NCBI GenBank assembly: GCA_012837715.1
Contig: DUQR01000043.1
Coordinates: 46,326-110,325 of the forward strand
DNA from: Bacillota bacterium
GTDB taxonomy: Bacteria > Bacillota > UBA4882 > UBA10575
DNA: 64,000 bases
Direction of reading: 5' to 3'
Shown here: positions 45,454 to 54,752 of the stretch, piece by piece
How positions within the stretch are numbered: position 1 is the first letter of the stretch
Layout: every line of letters begins with the position of its first letter
Position numbers and translations under genes: made by a program
The notes under the pieces: generated by a model
The model's input: only the letters and a program-made list of their open reading frames with translations
What the model was told of the DNA's origin: nothing
The model's database searches: none

Positions 45454-46089
45454 GTGCGGAAACGGAAAGTTCCAGATGTAGTAATAAATCGGTTACCCTT
45501 GTACTTAAGGGTCCTAGCGGAAATTGACGCCGAACAGTCTCCGATTATCTCTTCTTTCGAATTGGGGGAAAGGACGGGGATTACCCCGGGACAAATCCGG
45601 AAAGACCTTAGTTTCTTCGGAGTCTTTGGCAAACAGGGTGTGGGTTATGAAATTTCCACTTTACGGGTGGAGCTCTGTCGTATTCTCCACCTGGACCGGG
45701 TGGTCAATGTTGGCCTGGTTGGCGTCGGTAAACTGGGGGAAGCTTTTCTCCGGTACGGCGCCGGTCGGCAAAGGGAAGTCTTAAACCGGGAAGGATTGAT
45801 CATCAAAGCGGCTTTTGATCAAGATCAGCAAAAGATTGGGCGCCGCATCGCCGGGGTGGAGATCCTCCCTGTCGAGCAGTTACCGGAACTCATCACCCAA
45901 CTGAGGCTGTCGATTATAATCTTGACCGTTCCGGCTGGGGTAGCCCAATCCGTCTTCGATACCTGTGTTGCCAGCGGGATTAAAGCCTTTCTCAATTTCG
46001 CCCCGGTTAAGCTACAGATCCCGGCTGGGATCCGTGTCCACCACGCCGATTTCACCTTACAGTTGGAAAGTTTGGCCTATTACAGCTAA
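45454..46089 (+). CDS. rex: Redox-sensing transcriptional repressor Rex
   Basis: Rex represses fermentation and respiration genes until NADH binds. The 211 residues have a winged helix (RLPLYLRVLAEIDAEQ, GITPGQIRKDLSFFGVFGKQGVGY) and a Rossmann domain (VGLVGVGKLGEAFLRY), ending in FAPVKLQIPAGIRVHHADFTLQLESLAYY. GTG 45454 behind AAGGGGGG gives the normal length; the track start adds 24 unrelated residues. A Rex box was not evident near the gene. Confidence 0.96.
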   Translation: MRKRKVPDVVINRLPLYLRVLAEIDAEQSPIISSFELGERTGITPGQIRKDLSFFGVFGKQGVGYEISTLRVELCRILHLDRVVNVGLVGVGKLGEAFLRYGAGRQREVLNREGLIIKAAFDQDQQKIGRRIAGVEILPVEQLPELITQLRLSIIILTVPAGVAQSVFDTCVASGIKAFLNFAPVKLQIPAGIRVHHADFTLQLESLAYYS

Positions 46090-46449
46090 GCGAATTGCCA
46101 AATTACCGAATTTGTGTACAATATTCTCGCGACCTCCCTGTCGCTCGATCTGCTTTCAATCTCCGCTTCACGAAGAATTCATTGCTAAAAAATTTAAGGT
46201 CGTCGCCCATGCTCGCTTCAGAAGTACAACGCGGTGAAGAATAATCAAGCCGGGTGAGTCGTGAACTGTTGAGACTGAAAAGAAGCGACCGCTCTTATTT
46301 TGAGTCCTTCACCCCGACAGCTGGGTAAGGGAAAGGATGGAAATTAGCAGCGCTGTGTTGGCGAAGGCAAGTCATTCACATGAGCAAAGAGTGACGAGCG
46401 ACGAGATCAGTGAAGAGACTATTTTTGAAGGTAAAGAATAGGAAAACGC
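46090..46449 (+). other. Gene-free region after rex, containing a decayed coding fragment
   Basis: These 360 bases hold fragment B (46163-46237) and no intact gene. The remaining sequence up to 46449 shows no terminator or promoter that I would defend. Confidence 0.5.
46163..46237 (+). pseudogene. Decayed coding fragment B, paralogous to fragment A before rex
   Basis: The frame PLHEEFIAKKFKVVAHARFRSTTR is open back into the rex 3' end but begins nowhere convincing. It shares CCGCTTCACGAAGAAT with fragment A and about two thirds of the following 39 bases without gaps. Confidence 0.4.
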
Positions 46450-47043
46450 ATGAAAGAGAAAAGAATGTCTCGCCAGTCCAACCAAGGACGGATTCGGAAC
46501 ATTGCCAAAATTAGCGCCTATATGGCCCTGGGGGTTACCCTCAGCTTGCTTGAGACCTTTTTGGCGCCTTTAGGTTTAGTGGTTCCGTTGCCCGGCGCCA
46601 AGATTGGTCTGGCTAATATCGTGACCCTTGTTTTGTTGGTTACCGAAAAGCCATGGTTGTTATGGGTGGTGACCGGAGGCCGAATTGTCATGGCGGCGCT
46701 TTTGACCGGAACCTTATTTTCAGTCCCCTTTGCCTTGAGTGTCGGTGGGGGGATGGCCGCCTTACTCGTGATGGGTTTTTTATGGCGGTGGTTCCGTCGG
46801 GTCTTCAGTTTAGTCGGAATTAGTATCATTGGAGCTGTTGCCCATAACTGCGGGCAGCTCTTCACCTTGTGGCTGCTGGTGCCCGGTACCGGGTTCTTTT
46901 ATTTATTGCCCTGGGCTCTACTCTTAGCTCTTCCTTCCGGCTGGTTAACCGGGTATTTAGCCCGGCAGATTATTGCCCGTCGGCCTTGGGAGGAATGGGG
47001 GGAAGGGGGGAAATCCCATGACGGATCTGGAAGGCGTGATTGA
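46450..47043 (+). CDS. Gx transporter family / heptaprenyl diphosphate synthase component I-like membrane protein
   Basis: The 197 residues have five or six membrane helices with ISAYMALGVTLSLLETFL, LPGAKIGLANIVTLVLLV, GGRIVMAALLTGTLFS and AHNCGQLFTLWLL. Members of this family were named as prenyl synthase subunits but look like substrate-binding membrane subunits of ECF-type importers. The usual partner genes (NusG-like domain or prenyltransferase) are not adjacent. It overlaps the recD2 start by 26 bases, suggesting coupling. Start is ATG 46450, with no strong ribosome binding site. Confidence 0.85.
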   Translation: MKEKRMSRQSNQGRIRNIAKISAYMALGVTLSLLETFLAPLGLVVPLPGAKIGLANIVTLVLLVTEKPWLLWVVTGGRIVMAALLTGTLFSVPFALSVGGGMAALLVMGFLWRWFRRVFSLVGISIIGAVAHNCGQLFTLWLLVPGTGFFYLLPWALLLALPSGWLTGYLARQIIARRPWEEWGEGGKSHDGSGRRD

Positions 47044-49186
47044 ACGGATTACCTTCCAAGACGAAGAAAACGGGTATACCGTAGCCCGTTTCCAAGCGGA
47101 CGGTGAAATGCTGACGGTGGTGGGTTTTCTCCCCAACGTTAATACCGGGGAAACGCTCCGCCTGAGCGGGGACTGGATCGTTCATCCCACTTATGGCCGG
47201 CAGTTTAAGGCAGAGGCCTTTGAGGTTCTCCCACCGGTTACGCGCCAAGGGATCGAACGCTACCTCGGCTCCGGATTGATTAAAGGAATTGGACCGGTAA
47301 CAGCCAAGAAAATGGTCCAGGCCTTCGGCTTGGAAACCCTCAAGGTGATTAACGAAACTCCCGAACGGCTCTTGGAGGTAGAAGGGATTGGCCCCCAAAA
47401 AGCGGAAAAGATCAGCAAAGCTTTGGAAGAACAACGCCAGATTCAGCGGATGATGGTCTTTCTGCGGGGGGTCGGGATCACACCTGCTTTAGCCACGAAA
47501 ATTTACCGGCGTTACGGAGAGCAAGCGGCCGCGATCATCAAGGAGAACCCATACCGGTTGGCCGATGAACTCTTCGGTGTGGGCTTTCGGACCGCCGACC
47601 GCATCGCTAATTTACTTGGACGAAATGATCCGGCCGCCCGGGAACGGGTCCGGGCTGGAGTATTATACTACCTGCGTAAGGAAACTGAAGAAGGCCATGT
47701 CTATGTACCGGTGGACGAGTTTGTCCCGGAAGTAAGCAAAGAATTGGCGGCGCCGGAGGAAGTGGTGAAACAGGCAATCGAAGGCTTAGTCCGGGAAAGG
47801 GAGCTTTACCTGGAGGAAGGACGCCTTTATTTAGCCTTCTTCTATCGGTGTGAACAGCGGGTGGCGGAAAGACTTTGTTTACTCATGCGGAAGCGCCCGG
47901 TGGAACGGCCCCTTCTGTTTACCGCCGAAGAACTGAACGCCCTCACCTATGAACAGCGTTTGGCAGTGGAAAAAGCTTTTCAAGTAGGGGTTTTGATGAT
48001 TACCGGCGGCCCGGGAACCGGGAAGACGACCACCATTCGCAGTTTAATCCGCCTCTGTCAGCTCCGGGGGGAGAAAGCGCTTTTGGCTGCCCCGACCGGA
48101 CGCGCGGCGAAGCGACTGAAAGAGGCGACCGGCAAAGAAGCGAAGACCATCCACCGTTTGTTGGAGTTCGGTTATACGCCGGGCCGCGGTTTGAGTTTCG
48201 GGCGAAACGAAGAACACCCGCTGGAAGCCGATATCGTGATTATCGATGAAGTATCCATGCTTGATCTCCCCCTCTTTTATCAACTGTTAAGAGCGCTTAC
48301 ACCGGGAACCCGTTTGGTTTTGGTCGGGGATCAAGACCAATTACCATCGGTTGGCCCCGGTTCCGTGTTGCGGGATCTGATTACTTCGGAAGTGATTCCC
48401 CTCATCCGTTTGCAGACCATCTTTCGTCAGGCCCAAACCAGTAAGATTGTGACCAACGCCCACCGGATCAATGAAGGGCGTCTGCCTGAATTGAAGGGGG
48501 CAGCCGACTTTTTCTTTATCAATGCGGCTGAACCCCAACAGATTGTTGACGAGATCATCCGCTTGGTCACCGTACGTTTGCCCCGTTACCTAAAGTGTGA
48601 TCCGGTAGAAGAGATCCAAGTCCTCTCCCCGATGCGAAGGACCCTGACCGGCGTGGAGAACCTGAATTATCTCCTTCAAGAAGCGTTAAACCCGCCAAAC
48701 GCTAACGGGCCGGAGATCCGTTTTGGCGAAAAGACTTTTCGCCCGCGGGATAAAGTGATGCAGATTCGGAACAATTACGCCAAGATGGTCTTCAACGGGG
48801 ATCTAGGGAAGATTCTCCGGATCGATCCGGAAGAACAAGTAGTGACGGTGGCTTTTGCCGACGAAGAGGAAAGAATACTCAACTACGCCTATGAGGAACT
48901 GGATGAATTGGTCTTGGCTTACGCCATCTCCGTTCATAAAAGCCAGGGCAGTGAGTATCCGGTCGTGGTCATGCCGGTAACCACCCAACATTATCTTTTG
49001 TTGCAACGGAATTTGTTCTACACCGGGATTACCCGGGCAAAAAAAATGGTAGTCCTGGTGGGGACGAAAAGGGCTTTGGCCATCGCGGTGAAAAATAATA
49101 AAATCGAAAACCGCTATTCATGGCTGGCGTCGTTATTGGTCCGTTACGCGGAAGAAGCGGCCGGATCAGAGAAGCTGTCGGAGTAG
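47018..49186 (+). CDS. recD2: ATP-dependent DNA helicase RecD2
   Basis: RecD2 is a 5'-3' superfamily 1 helicase acting in repair and replication-fork protection in bacteria lacking RecBC. The N-domain has helix-hairpin-helix repeats (GLIKGIGPVTAKKMV, LLEVEGIGPQKAEKIS, GVGFRTADRIA). The motor has Walker A GGPGTGKTTT, DEVSML, GDQDQLPSVGPGSVLRD, AYAISVHKSQGSEYP and YTGITRAKK. ATG 47018 gives 722 residues; the track start is 15 codons upstream within the previous gene. Confidence 0.96.
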   Translation: MTDLEGVIERITFQDEENGYTVARFQADGEMLTVVGFLPNVNTGETLRLSGDWIVHPTYGRQFKAEAFEVLPPVTRQGIERYLGSGLIKGIGPVTAKKMVQAFGLETLKVINETPERLLEVEGIGPQKAEKISKALEEQRQIQRMMVFLRGVGITPALATKIYRRYGEQAAAIIKENPYRLADELFGVGFRTADRIANLLGRNDPAARERVRAGVLYYLRKETEEGHVYVPVDEFVPEVSKELAAPEEVVKQAIEGLVRERELYLEEGRLYLAFFYRCEQRVAERLCLLMRKRPVERPLLFTAEELNALTYEQRLAVEKAFQVGVLMITGGPGTGKTTTIRSLIRLCQLRGEKALLAAPTGRAAKRLKEATGKEAKTIHRLLEFGYTPGRGLSFGRNEEHPLEADIVIIDEVSMLDLPLFYQLLRALTPGTRLVLVGDQDQLPSVGPGSVLRDLITSEVIPLIRLQTIFRQAQTSKIVTNAHRINEGRLPELKGAADFFFINAAEPQQIVDEIIRLVTVRLPRYLKCDPVEEIQVLSPMRRTLTGVENLNYLLQEALNPPNANGPEIRFGEKTFRPRDKVMQIRNNYAKMVFNGDLGKILRIDPEEQVVTVAFADEEERILNYAYEELDELVLAYAISVHKSQGSEYPVVVMPVTTQHYLLLQRNLFYTGITRAKKMVVLVGTKRALAIAVKNNKIENRYSWLASLLVRYAEEAAGSEKLSE

Positions 49187-49267
49187 ATGCGGACGTAATA
49201 CCGAATAAAAAAGACCGGACACCGTAATAGAAAAGAGGAGACCAGCGGTTAGCCGGGAGGAATCCTG

Positions 49268-51061
49268 ATGTTAACGGTTACCTACTATCCGGTGGTTTAC
49301 CAAAAAGGGGCCCAGTGGGAAGCGGGCCTCATTCCCGATCCGGCCTTGATGCGACCGTGGGCGTCCGAGCACGGATACAATAGGGTCTGGTCTTGGAATC
49401 GGCCTTTTCCTTTATGGCTGGGGGAAAAGCTCCGGGAAAAACTCCAGGAAAAGCTGGGACAGCTCTGCCCAGAAAGAAAGGCTTATTTTCTTTTGCGCCG
49501 TTTGGGGAGAGAACTGTCCAGAACCGCCCGGCGGCACGGCATCAAGGATGCCGGAGCCTGGGTGGAGCTGACGGCCGAACCCTTTGTTTCCGTGCCGGTG
49601 GCCGCGGCCACCGAGGGGATCGATGACGACCACCTCCTCCGGATGAGGATTCCCCAACTCCTACCCGGCCGGGCGCTCACAACGAATGAACTGCGGCGGG
49701 CTTTAAATCGGGCGGGGGTCAAGGTTACCGGCGACCAGTTGGCCATCGCCCTTGAGCAATTAATCCTTGAGGGGAAAGTGGAACGGGTGGCCGCGGTTGG
49801 CCTGGACCAATGGGGTCGTTTCTATTGCCGCCGTTGCGGTGAACGGGACCGGATTACCCTTGAACAACCGGCGTTTTCCCCTTATCCCTGCCGGGTTTGC
49901 CCCTCTTGTCGCCAATTGGGGGTTCTGACGGATGGAACCGCCCTTTACCGCTGGCGGGGCGCGAACCCGGAGCTTAAACCGGTTGCTGCCTTACCTCCTT
50001 TGCTCCTTCCGGCCTTAACAATCTGGCAAGAACGGGCAGTCGCCGATGTTTTGGACTTCTGGCGCCGACCCGATGCCCGTACTTTGTTGGTCTGGGCGGT
50101 CTGCGGGGCGGGCAAAACCGAAGTAGTCTTTCCTGTGATCCGGGAAGCCTTAGCCCAAGGGCGCAGAGTGCTCCTGGCCGTGCCGCGACGGGAAATCGTC
50201 CGGGAATTAGGCGAGCGGGTCAAAACCTGTTTTCCCGGCCTTCCTTTTACCCTTCTTTACGGTGGCCATAAGGAAGAAGCCCCCGGCACGGGGCTAGTTG
50301 TCGCCACTACCCACCAATTATTCCGCTTTACCTCCTATTTTGATTTAGCCATTATCGACGAAGCCGATGCCTTTCCTTTATACGGTAACCCGATGCTGAA
50401 TGCAGTCTTGGAACGGGTTGTCCTGTCCACGGGAAAGAAAATATACATGACGGCCACCCCCGATGCCTCCTGGCGCCGCCGGGCGCAGCAGGGTAAGATC
50501 GCACTTACCAAGATTCCCCTCCGTTATCACGGGCAACCCCTTCCCGTTCCCCAGTTGATTCGCACGGCCTTGCCCGGGGAAAAAGGGGAGTTTGTGCCAG
50601 CGGTGGTGCAAGACTTTTTCCTTTCTCTGGAGGCAGCAGACCGCAAAGGGCTGCTTTTTATGCCCACGGTGGTGCTGGTGGAAGTCTTTACCCGGCGGTT
50701 GAAAAAGGAATTACCCCGCCATGCCCAGCGCATCGACGGGATTCACGCGCGGGACCCTTTGCGGGCAGAGAAAGTGAAAAATTTTTCGGCCGGAAAGCTC
50801 CGGCTCTTGGTAACGACTACCCTCTTGGAACGGGGGCTTAATTTTGACCGGTTGGATCTGATGGTTCTTTACGCTGACGAAGAACGGATCTTTTCGGCAG
50901 AGACTTTAATACAGATTGCTGGTCGGGTCGGACGACAGGCGGCTGATCCCGGGGGCCGGGTCTATTTTGTGGCGGAAAAAATCAGCGGGACGATGAAAGC
51001 GGCCCGTCAAGGAATTTTGCAGATGAACAAAGAAGGGGCGAAAGCCCAATTAGATAAATAA
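49268..51061 (+). CDS. comFA: ComFA-like DEAD-box helicase
   Basis: ComFA is an ATPase that helps pull transforming DNA into the cell. After a long N-terminal region a four-cysteine zinc finger (CRRCGERDRITLEQPAFSPYPCRVCPSC) precedes the helicase core: WAVCGAGKTEVVF (Walker A), IIDEADAFPL (DEAD), MTATPDAS, GLLFMPT and QIAGRVGRQAADPGGRVYF. The 597 residues exceed Bacillus ComFA (about 460), because the ~190-residue N-terminal part is longer. The ATG follows GGGAGGA. comFC follows after 73 bases. Confidence 0.93.
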   Translation: MLTVTYYPVVYQKGAQWEAGLIPDPALMRPWASEHGYNRVWSWNRPFPLWLGEKLREKLQEKLGQLCPERKAYFLLRRLGRELSRTARRHGIKDAGAWVELTAEPFVSVPVAAATEGIDDDHLLRMRIPQLLPGRALTTNELRRALNRAGVKVTGDQLAIALEQLILEGKVERVAAVGLDQWGRFYCRRCGERDRITLEQPAFSPYPCRVCPSCRQLGVLTDGTALYRWRGANPELKPVAALPPLLLPALTIWQERAVADVLDFWRRPDARTLLVWAVCGAGKTEVVFPVIREALAQGRRVLLAVPRREIVRELGERVKTCFPGLPFTLLYGGHKEEAPGTGLVVATTHQLFRFTSYFDLAIIDEADAFPLYGNPMLNAVLERVVLSTGKKIYMTATPDASWRRRAQQGKIALTKIPLRYHGQPLPVPQLIRTALPGEKGEFVPAVVQDFFLSLEAADRKGLLFMPTVVLVEVFTRRLKKELPRHAQRIDGIHARDPLRAEKVKNFSAGKLRLLVTTTLLERGLNFDRLDLMVLYADEERIFSAETLIQIAGRVGRQAADPGGRVYFVAEKISGTMKAARQGILQMNKEGAKAQLDK

Positions 51062-51134
51062 TGGAGAGGTTAATTATACAATTCCCTCTATTAAGAAAAG
51101 AAGGAATCCGGCCGATGAAAATTAAGGGGTTTCT

Positions 51135-51878
51135 TTGTCTAGGTTCTTTGATTGGCTTGCGAAGCTAATTTATCCACCACTACCTAATTGTGTAGCCTGT
51201 GGGGAGCCTTTTGACTCCCTGTATCCGCTGGCTTTTTGTCAGCGGTGTCTAGCCCGGATTCCTTTCATCACTGCACCAGTCTGCTCCCAATGTGACCGAC
51301 CGTTACGGGGTGGAGAAGGCGATCTCTGCCGCGAGTGCCAAAACGAAACCCACTATTATGAACAAGCAATGGCTGTCGCGGTCTACACCGGTTATCTACG
51401 GGAGTTATTACATACCGCCAAATATAACTTTCGGCCCGATTTAGCCCGGGGATTAGGAACGATTTTGGCTGTTTGGGCCGAAAACGAAATCCGGTTGGAA
51501 GGGATCGAACTAATTATCCCGGTCCCCCTCCATCCGCAGAGACTGGCGGTCCGCGGCTATAACCAGGCGGAATTAATGGCCAGACCGCTGGCTACCGCCC
51601 TGCGCCGCCCGCTCCGTCCCGAACTCCTGGAGCGGGTGAAACCGACGCGCAGTCAAAGCAAACTCAGTCGCCGGGAACGGAAGGAAAATATGCGAGGCGC
51701 CTTTTTGGTGGTTAACTGTCCGGCGGTAGCCGGGAAAGAGATTCTATTGGTTGACGATATCCGGACGACCGGTTATACCCTTTCCGCGGCAGCCCAGGCC
51801 TTACTTTTAGCTGGCGCCCGTCGGGTAAAAGTCTTGACGATCGCTGTTGGCGTTACGCCGGAACAATGGATGCAATGA
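51135..51878 (+). CDS. comFC: ComFC-like phosphoribosyltransferase-fold protein
   Basis: The 247 residues have an N-terminal double zinc ribbon (CVACGEPF, CQRCLARI, CSQCDRPL, CRECQNE) and a type I phosphoribosyltransferase domain with the PRPP loop EILLVDDIRTTGYTLSAAAQALLLAGA. The protein works with ComFA in DNA uptake. Start is TTG 51135 behind AAGGGG. Downstream are the flagellar genes, an order typical of Firmicutes. Confidence 0.95.
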   Translation: MSRFFDWLAKLIYPPLPNCVACGEPFDSLYPLAFCQRCLARIPFITAPVCSQCDRPLRGGEGDLCRECQNETHYYEQAMAVAVYTGYLRELLHTAKYNFRPDLARGLGTILAVWAENEIRLEGIELIIPVPLHPQRLAVRGYNQAELMARPLATALRRPLRPELLERVKPTRSQSKLSRRERKENMRGAFLVVNCPAVAGKEILLVDDIRTTGYTLSAAAQALLLAGARRVKVLTIAVGVTPEQWMQ

Positions 51879-52031
51879 GGCGATAGAGCTCACGGAAGGC
51901 GAGTTGATTAAAAGCTTTTTTCACGTTAGAACCAAAACCAATACAACATATGGTGTTTAACTAAAAATTAAGAACAACACAAAAAGCCTGATTAAGGGTT
52001 AGAAAGTAGCAGTATAAAGGAGGTTCCCTTT

Positions 52032-52442
52032 TTGAGCTTGAGTAATTGTAAACGCTGCGGCAAACTCTTTGATTTTCAGGGACACAAGGTTTGTCAGGAG
52101 TGTCTGCCTAAGGATACGGAAGACTTTGCGAAAATATGGGAGTATTTATCCAAACGTCCGAGTGCCGCCGTTTTGGAATTAAGCAGGGAAACCGGGGTTG
52201 AACCGGCGGTAATTAACCGTTTCCGACGGGAAGGACGTTTAGTGATTGATCCGAAAAAGGGTGGGGATCATTTCTGCGCCGCCTGTGGTATACCCATTCA
52301 CGAAGGGCGCTTCTGTAGCGACTGCGCCACGCAGTTGCGGAACGAGATGTTAATGGCCAATAACGAGTTGGGCAGCCGGGCGGAGGTCAAAATGAAGGGG
52401 AAGGTCCACACCATGGATTCGATTAAAAAGAAAAGACGCTAG
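52032..52442 (+). CDS. yvyF: YvyF-type flagellar operon protein
   Basis: The 136 residues have zinc-ribbon cysteine pairs at both ends (CKRCGKLFDFQGHKVCQEC; CAACGIPIHEGRFCSDC) and a helical middle that resembles a MarR/DnaD-like helix-turn-helix (LELSRETGVEPAVINRFRREGRL). This is the protein often placed before flgM in Firmicutes, once called a flagellar operon protein, whose role is not firmly known. Start is TTG behind AAAGGAGG. A 153-base gap separates it from comFC. Confidence 0.88.
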   Translation: MSLSNCKRCGKLFDFQGHKVCQECLPKDTEDFAKIWEYLSKRPSAAVLELSRETGVEPAVINRFRREGRLVIDPKKGGDHFCAACGIPIHEGRFCSDCATQLRNEMLMANNELGSRAEVKMKGKVHTMDSIKKKRR

Positions 52443-52470
52443 GTTTCCCGCAAACAACAATAAATACCAC

Positions 52471-52498
52471 TAAACATCTTCCGAGGGTTAACCGATAT
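52471..52498 (+). promoter_or_regulatory. Sigma-D (FliA) type flagellar promoter for flgM
   Basis: TAAA and ACCGATAT are separated by 16 bases, close to the sigma-D consensus TAAA-N15-GCCGATAT, 46 bases before the flgM ATG. This is the promoter class under which flgM and later genes are expected. Confidence 0.72.
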
Positions 52499-52515
52499 AA
52501 CCCTTGAGAGATGTT
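52473..52515 (+). repeat. Two-part hairpin enclosing the sigma-D -10 box
   Basis: AACATCT pairs with AGATGTT, and AGGGTTA with TAACCCT; the -10 box sits in the loop. It could be an operator or a transcript-end structure of yvyF. Confidence 0.5.
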
Positions 52516-52544
52516 CCTAGGGAACCAGGGAAAGGGGTAATAAG

Positions 52545-52847
52545 ATGATCATCTCAAATCAGCAGGTTAACTCCATTATCAAAGCGTATGATGTGACGGC
52601 TAAACAAAAAAACCGGGCCGTTCAACCCTCAGAATCAATTAGGCGGGGTGATTCCTTGCTTTTATCACCGGAAGCTAGAGAAATGCAATTAATTCAAAGT
52701 AATATAGCGCAGACGCCTGAAGTCCGTTCGGACCTTGTGGACAAACTTAAAGAGTCCATTGCCAAAGGGGAATATAAGGTGACCAGCGAACAAGTGGCCC
52801 ACCGGATGTTGGTCCGGAGTTTAGTTGACCGGATTGTGGGGGGATGA
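52545..52847 (+). CDS. flgM: Anti-sigma-28 factor FlgM
   Basis: FlgM holds sigma-D inactive until the hook is complete. The 100 residues have a disordered N-terminal half and the conserved C-terminal helices (DSLLLSPEAREMQLIQSNI, RSDLVDKLKESIAKGEYKVTSEQVAHRMLVRSLVDRIV). The ATG follows AAAGGGG. It overlaps flgN by four bases (ATGA), and its own promoter has the sigma-D form, which gives feedback. Confidence 0.93.
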   Translation: MIISNQQVNSIIKAYDVTAKQKNRAVQPSESIRRGDSLLLSPEAREMQLIQSNIAQTPEVRSDLVDKLKESIAKGEYKVTSEQVAHRMLVRSLVDRIVGG

Positions 52848-53266
52848 GCACGGTGTCGACAGCGAAAGCTCAGGAACGAATGGCGGAAGAGATTAGCCTG
52901 CTTCGGCAATTGTTGGCTTTAGCGACGGCGAAAAAAGAAGCGCTTTTTGAGAATAATCTTGAAGCCTTAAGGGAAATTGTGGATGAAGAAGAACAAACCT
53001 TGGCCGTTGTTGATCGTTTCCAACGGGTCGACGATGGGGAAGCGCGTGAAAGCACGGAATTTCATGATTTTATTCAGGAAAGAGCGGCGATCTTAGCCGA
53101 GCTGAAAGAGATTAACCTTTTAAACCAACAATTATTAGAAGACGCGCTGGCCGTAGTCGAATATTCTCTAAAGCTAATTCATGGTGAAGAAGAGAATAAC
53201 CTGTACGGTTCCTCCGGTCAAGTCAAAGTTGGAGGCAACCAATCAGTAGTTAATTGGAGAGGATAA
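52844..53266 (+). CDS. flgN: FlgN family flagellar chaperone
   Basis: FlgN is the cytoplasmic chaperone for the hook-filament junction proteins FlgK and FlgL, which lie directly downstream. The 140 residues are long helices (SLLRQLLALATAKKEALFENNLEALREIVDEEEQTLAVVDRFQ) ending in the short C-terminal region that binds its clients. The start is ATG 52844 overlapping the flgM stop. Confidence 0.88.
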   Translation: MSTVSTAKAQERMAEEISLLRQLLALATAKKEALFENNLEALREIVDEEEQTLAVVDRFQRVDDGEARESTEFHDFIQERAAILAELKEINLLNQQLLEDALAVVEYSLKLIHGEEENNLYGSSGQVKVGGNQSVVNWRG

Positions 53267-53267
53267 C

Positions 53268-54722
53268 ATGCGTTCGACATTCGGCAGTATTGAAACGAGC
53301 CTACGGGGGTTAAGAGCTCAACAGTTAGCTCTTGAAGTAACCGGGCATAACATCAGTAACGCCAACACGCCGGGTTACTCCCGGCAAGTGGTGGATATGA
53401 AGGCGACTGATCCTTACGCCATCCCGACGATGAACCGGAACATCATCGCCGGTCAGATCGGCACGGGGGTAACCGTTACCCAGATTCGGCGGATGCGGGA
53501 TCAATTTGTCGACCGGCGCACCCAGTATGAAAATGCCGCCCTTGGCTACTGGGATGCCCGGCAGCGTAGTTTCAGCCATTTAGAAGTTACGCTGGCCGAA
53601 CCGGCTGATTTGGAAACCGGCGCCAGTATTGGCTACCATCTCAATGAATTTTGGGCAGCCCTGCAAAATCTGGGCAATGCCAACCGGGCAGATAATATAG
53701 CGGTCCGCTCGGTGGTGCGGGAAAAAGCCAACAACCTTTGTGATACAATCCGTGGCACCTACCGGCAACTCAACGTGTTGCGGGAAAATCTTAATACGGA
53801 GATTGATGTTAAAGTTGGGCGGATTAATGCCCTCGCCGAACAGATTGCCAACTTGAATGCGGAGATTGCGAAGATCACGGCGGTTGGCGACCAACCGAAT
53901 GATCTTATGGATCAACGGGAAGTGTTAGTCGGTGAACTATCCAACATGGTTTCCATCTCCGTCTATACCGATGATTTAAACCGGTACAGTATTAATATTG
54001 CCGGGATGCTTTTGGTGAGAGGGGATGCTTCCTACAGTATGGAAACAAAAATTAACAATGATCCGAGCAGTGATCAATACGGTTTATATGATGTGGTCTG
54101 GTCCCATAATGGGCAAGCGGTCACCTTCGCCGACGGTGAGCTCAAAGGATTGCTGGAGATGCGGGATGAGGAAGTCCTGTATTATATGGATTCTTTAGAT
54201 AAGTTTGCCGAGACCCTTATCATGGAGTTTAACGCTCAACACGCAGCCGGCTATGGGTTGAACGGAAGCACTGGCCTTTCGTTCTTTAGCGGGATGGGTG
54301 CGGCGGACATTACCTTGGATGCTGCTATCTTAGATCCGGCGGATGGTTTGGATAATATTGCCGCTTCTGCAAACAGTGATCCTACAGCGGATGGTAACGG
54401 TGAAAACGCCTTACTCCTTGCCAAACTGATCAAAGAAGAACCTTTGGTGGACGGCACCACTTCGCTTTCTGATTTTTACGACAGTTTAATCGCGAAATTG
54501 GGTATAGATGCGGAAAAGGCGCAAGTGACCCATACCAATCAGAAAACCTTAATCGGTCACCTCAAAAACATGCAGGAATCGGTGGCTGGGGTCTCCTTGG
54601 ACGAGGAGATGGCCAATTTGATTAAATTCCAGAATGCTTATAACGCGGCCGCCCGGATGATGACGGCCATCGATGAAATTTTGGATAAGCTGATCAACGG
54701 CACCGGCATCGTTGGCCGGTAA
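53268..54722 (+). CDS. flgK: Flagellar hook-associated protein 1 (FlgK)
   Basis: FlgK joins hook and filament. The N-terminal helix STFGSIETSLRGLRAQQLALEVTGHNISNANTPGYSRQ and the C-terminal SLDEEMANLIKFQNAYNAAARMMTAIDEILDKLING are the conserved D0 regions; the middle is variable. The 484 residues are near the low end of the family. It starts one base after the flgN stop. Confidence 0.95.
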   Translation: MRSTFGSIETSLRGLRAQQLALEVTGHNISNANTPGYSRQVVDMKATDPYAIPTMNRNIIAGQIGTGVTVTQIRRMRDQFVDRRTQYENAALGYWDARQRSFSHLEVTLAEPADLETGASIGYHLNEFWAALQNLGNANRADNIAVRSVVREKANNLCDTIRGTYRQLNVLRENLNTEIDVKVGRINALAEQIANLNAEIAKITAVGDQPNDLMDQREVLVGELSNMVSISVYTDDLNRYSINIAGMLLVRGDASYSMETKINNDPSSDQYGLYDVVWSHNGQAVTFADGELKGLLEMRDEEVLYYMDSLDKFAETLIMEFNAQHAAGYGLNGSTGLSFFSGMGAADITLDAAILDPADGLDNIAASANSDPTADGNGENALLLAKLIKEEPLVDGTTSLSDFYDSLIAKLGIDAEKAQVTHTNQKTLIGHLKNMQESVAGVSLDEEMANLIKFQNAYNAAARMMTAIDEILDKLINGTGIVGR

Positions 54723-54752
54723 GAATAACTTTTGCCCAAGGAGGGGTTTGTC

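Noticed and set aside
52443-52544. Rho-independent terminator for yvyF
   Set aside because: The hairpin lacks a T-run and contains a sigma-D promoter; reported as a dyad instead.
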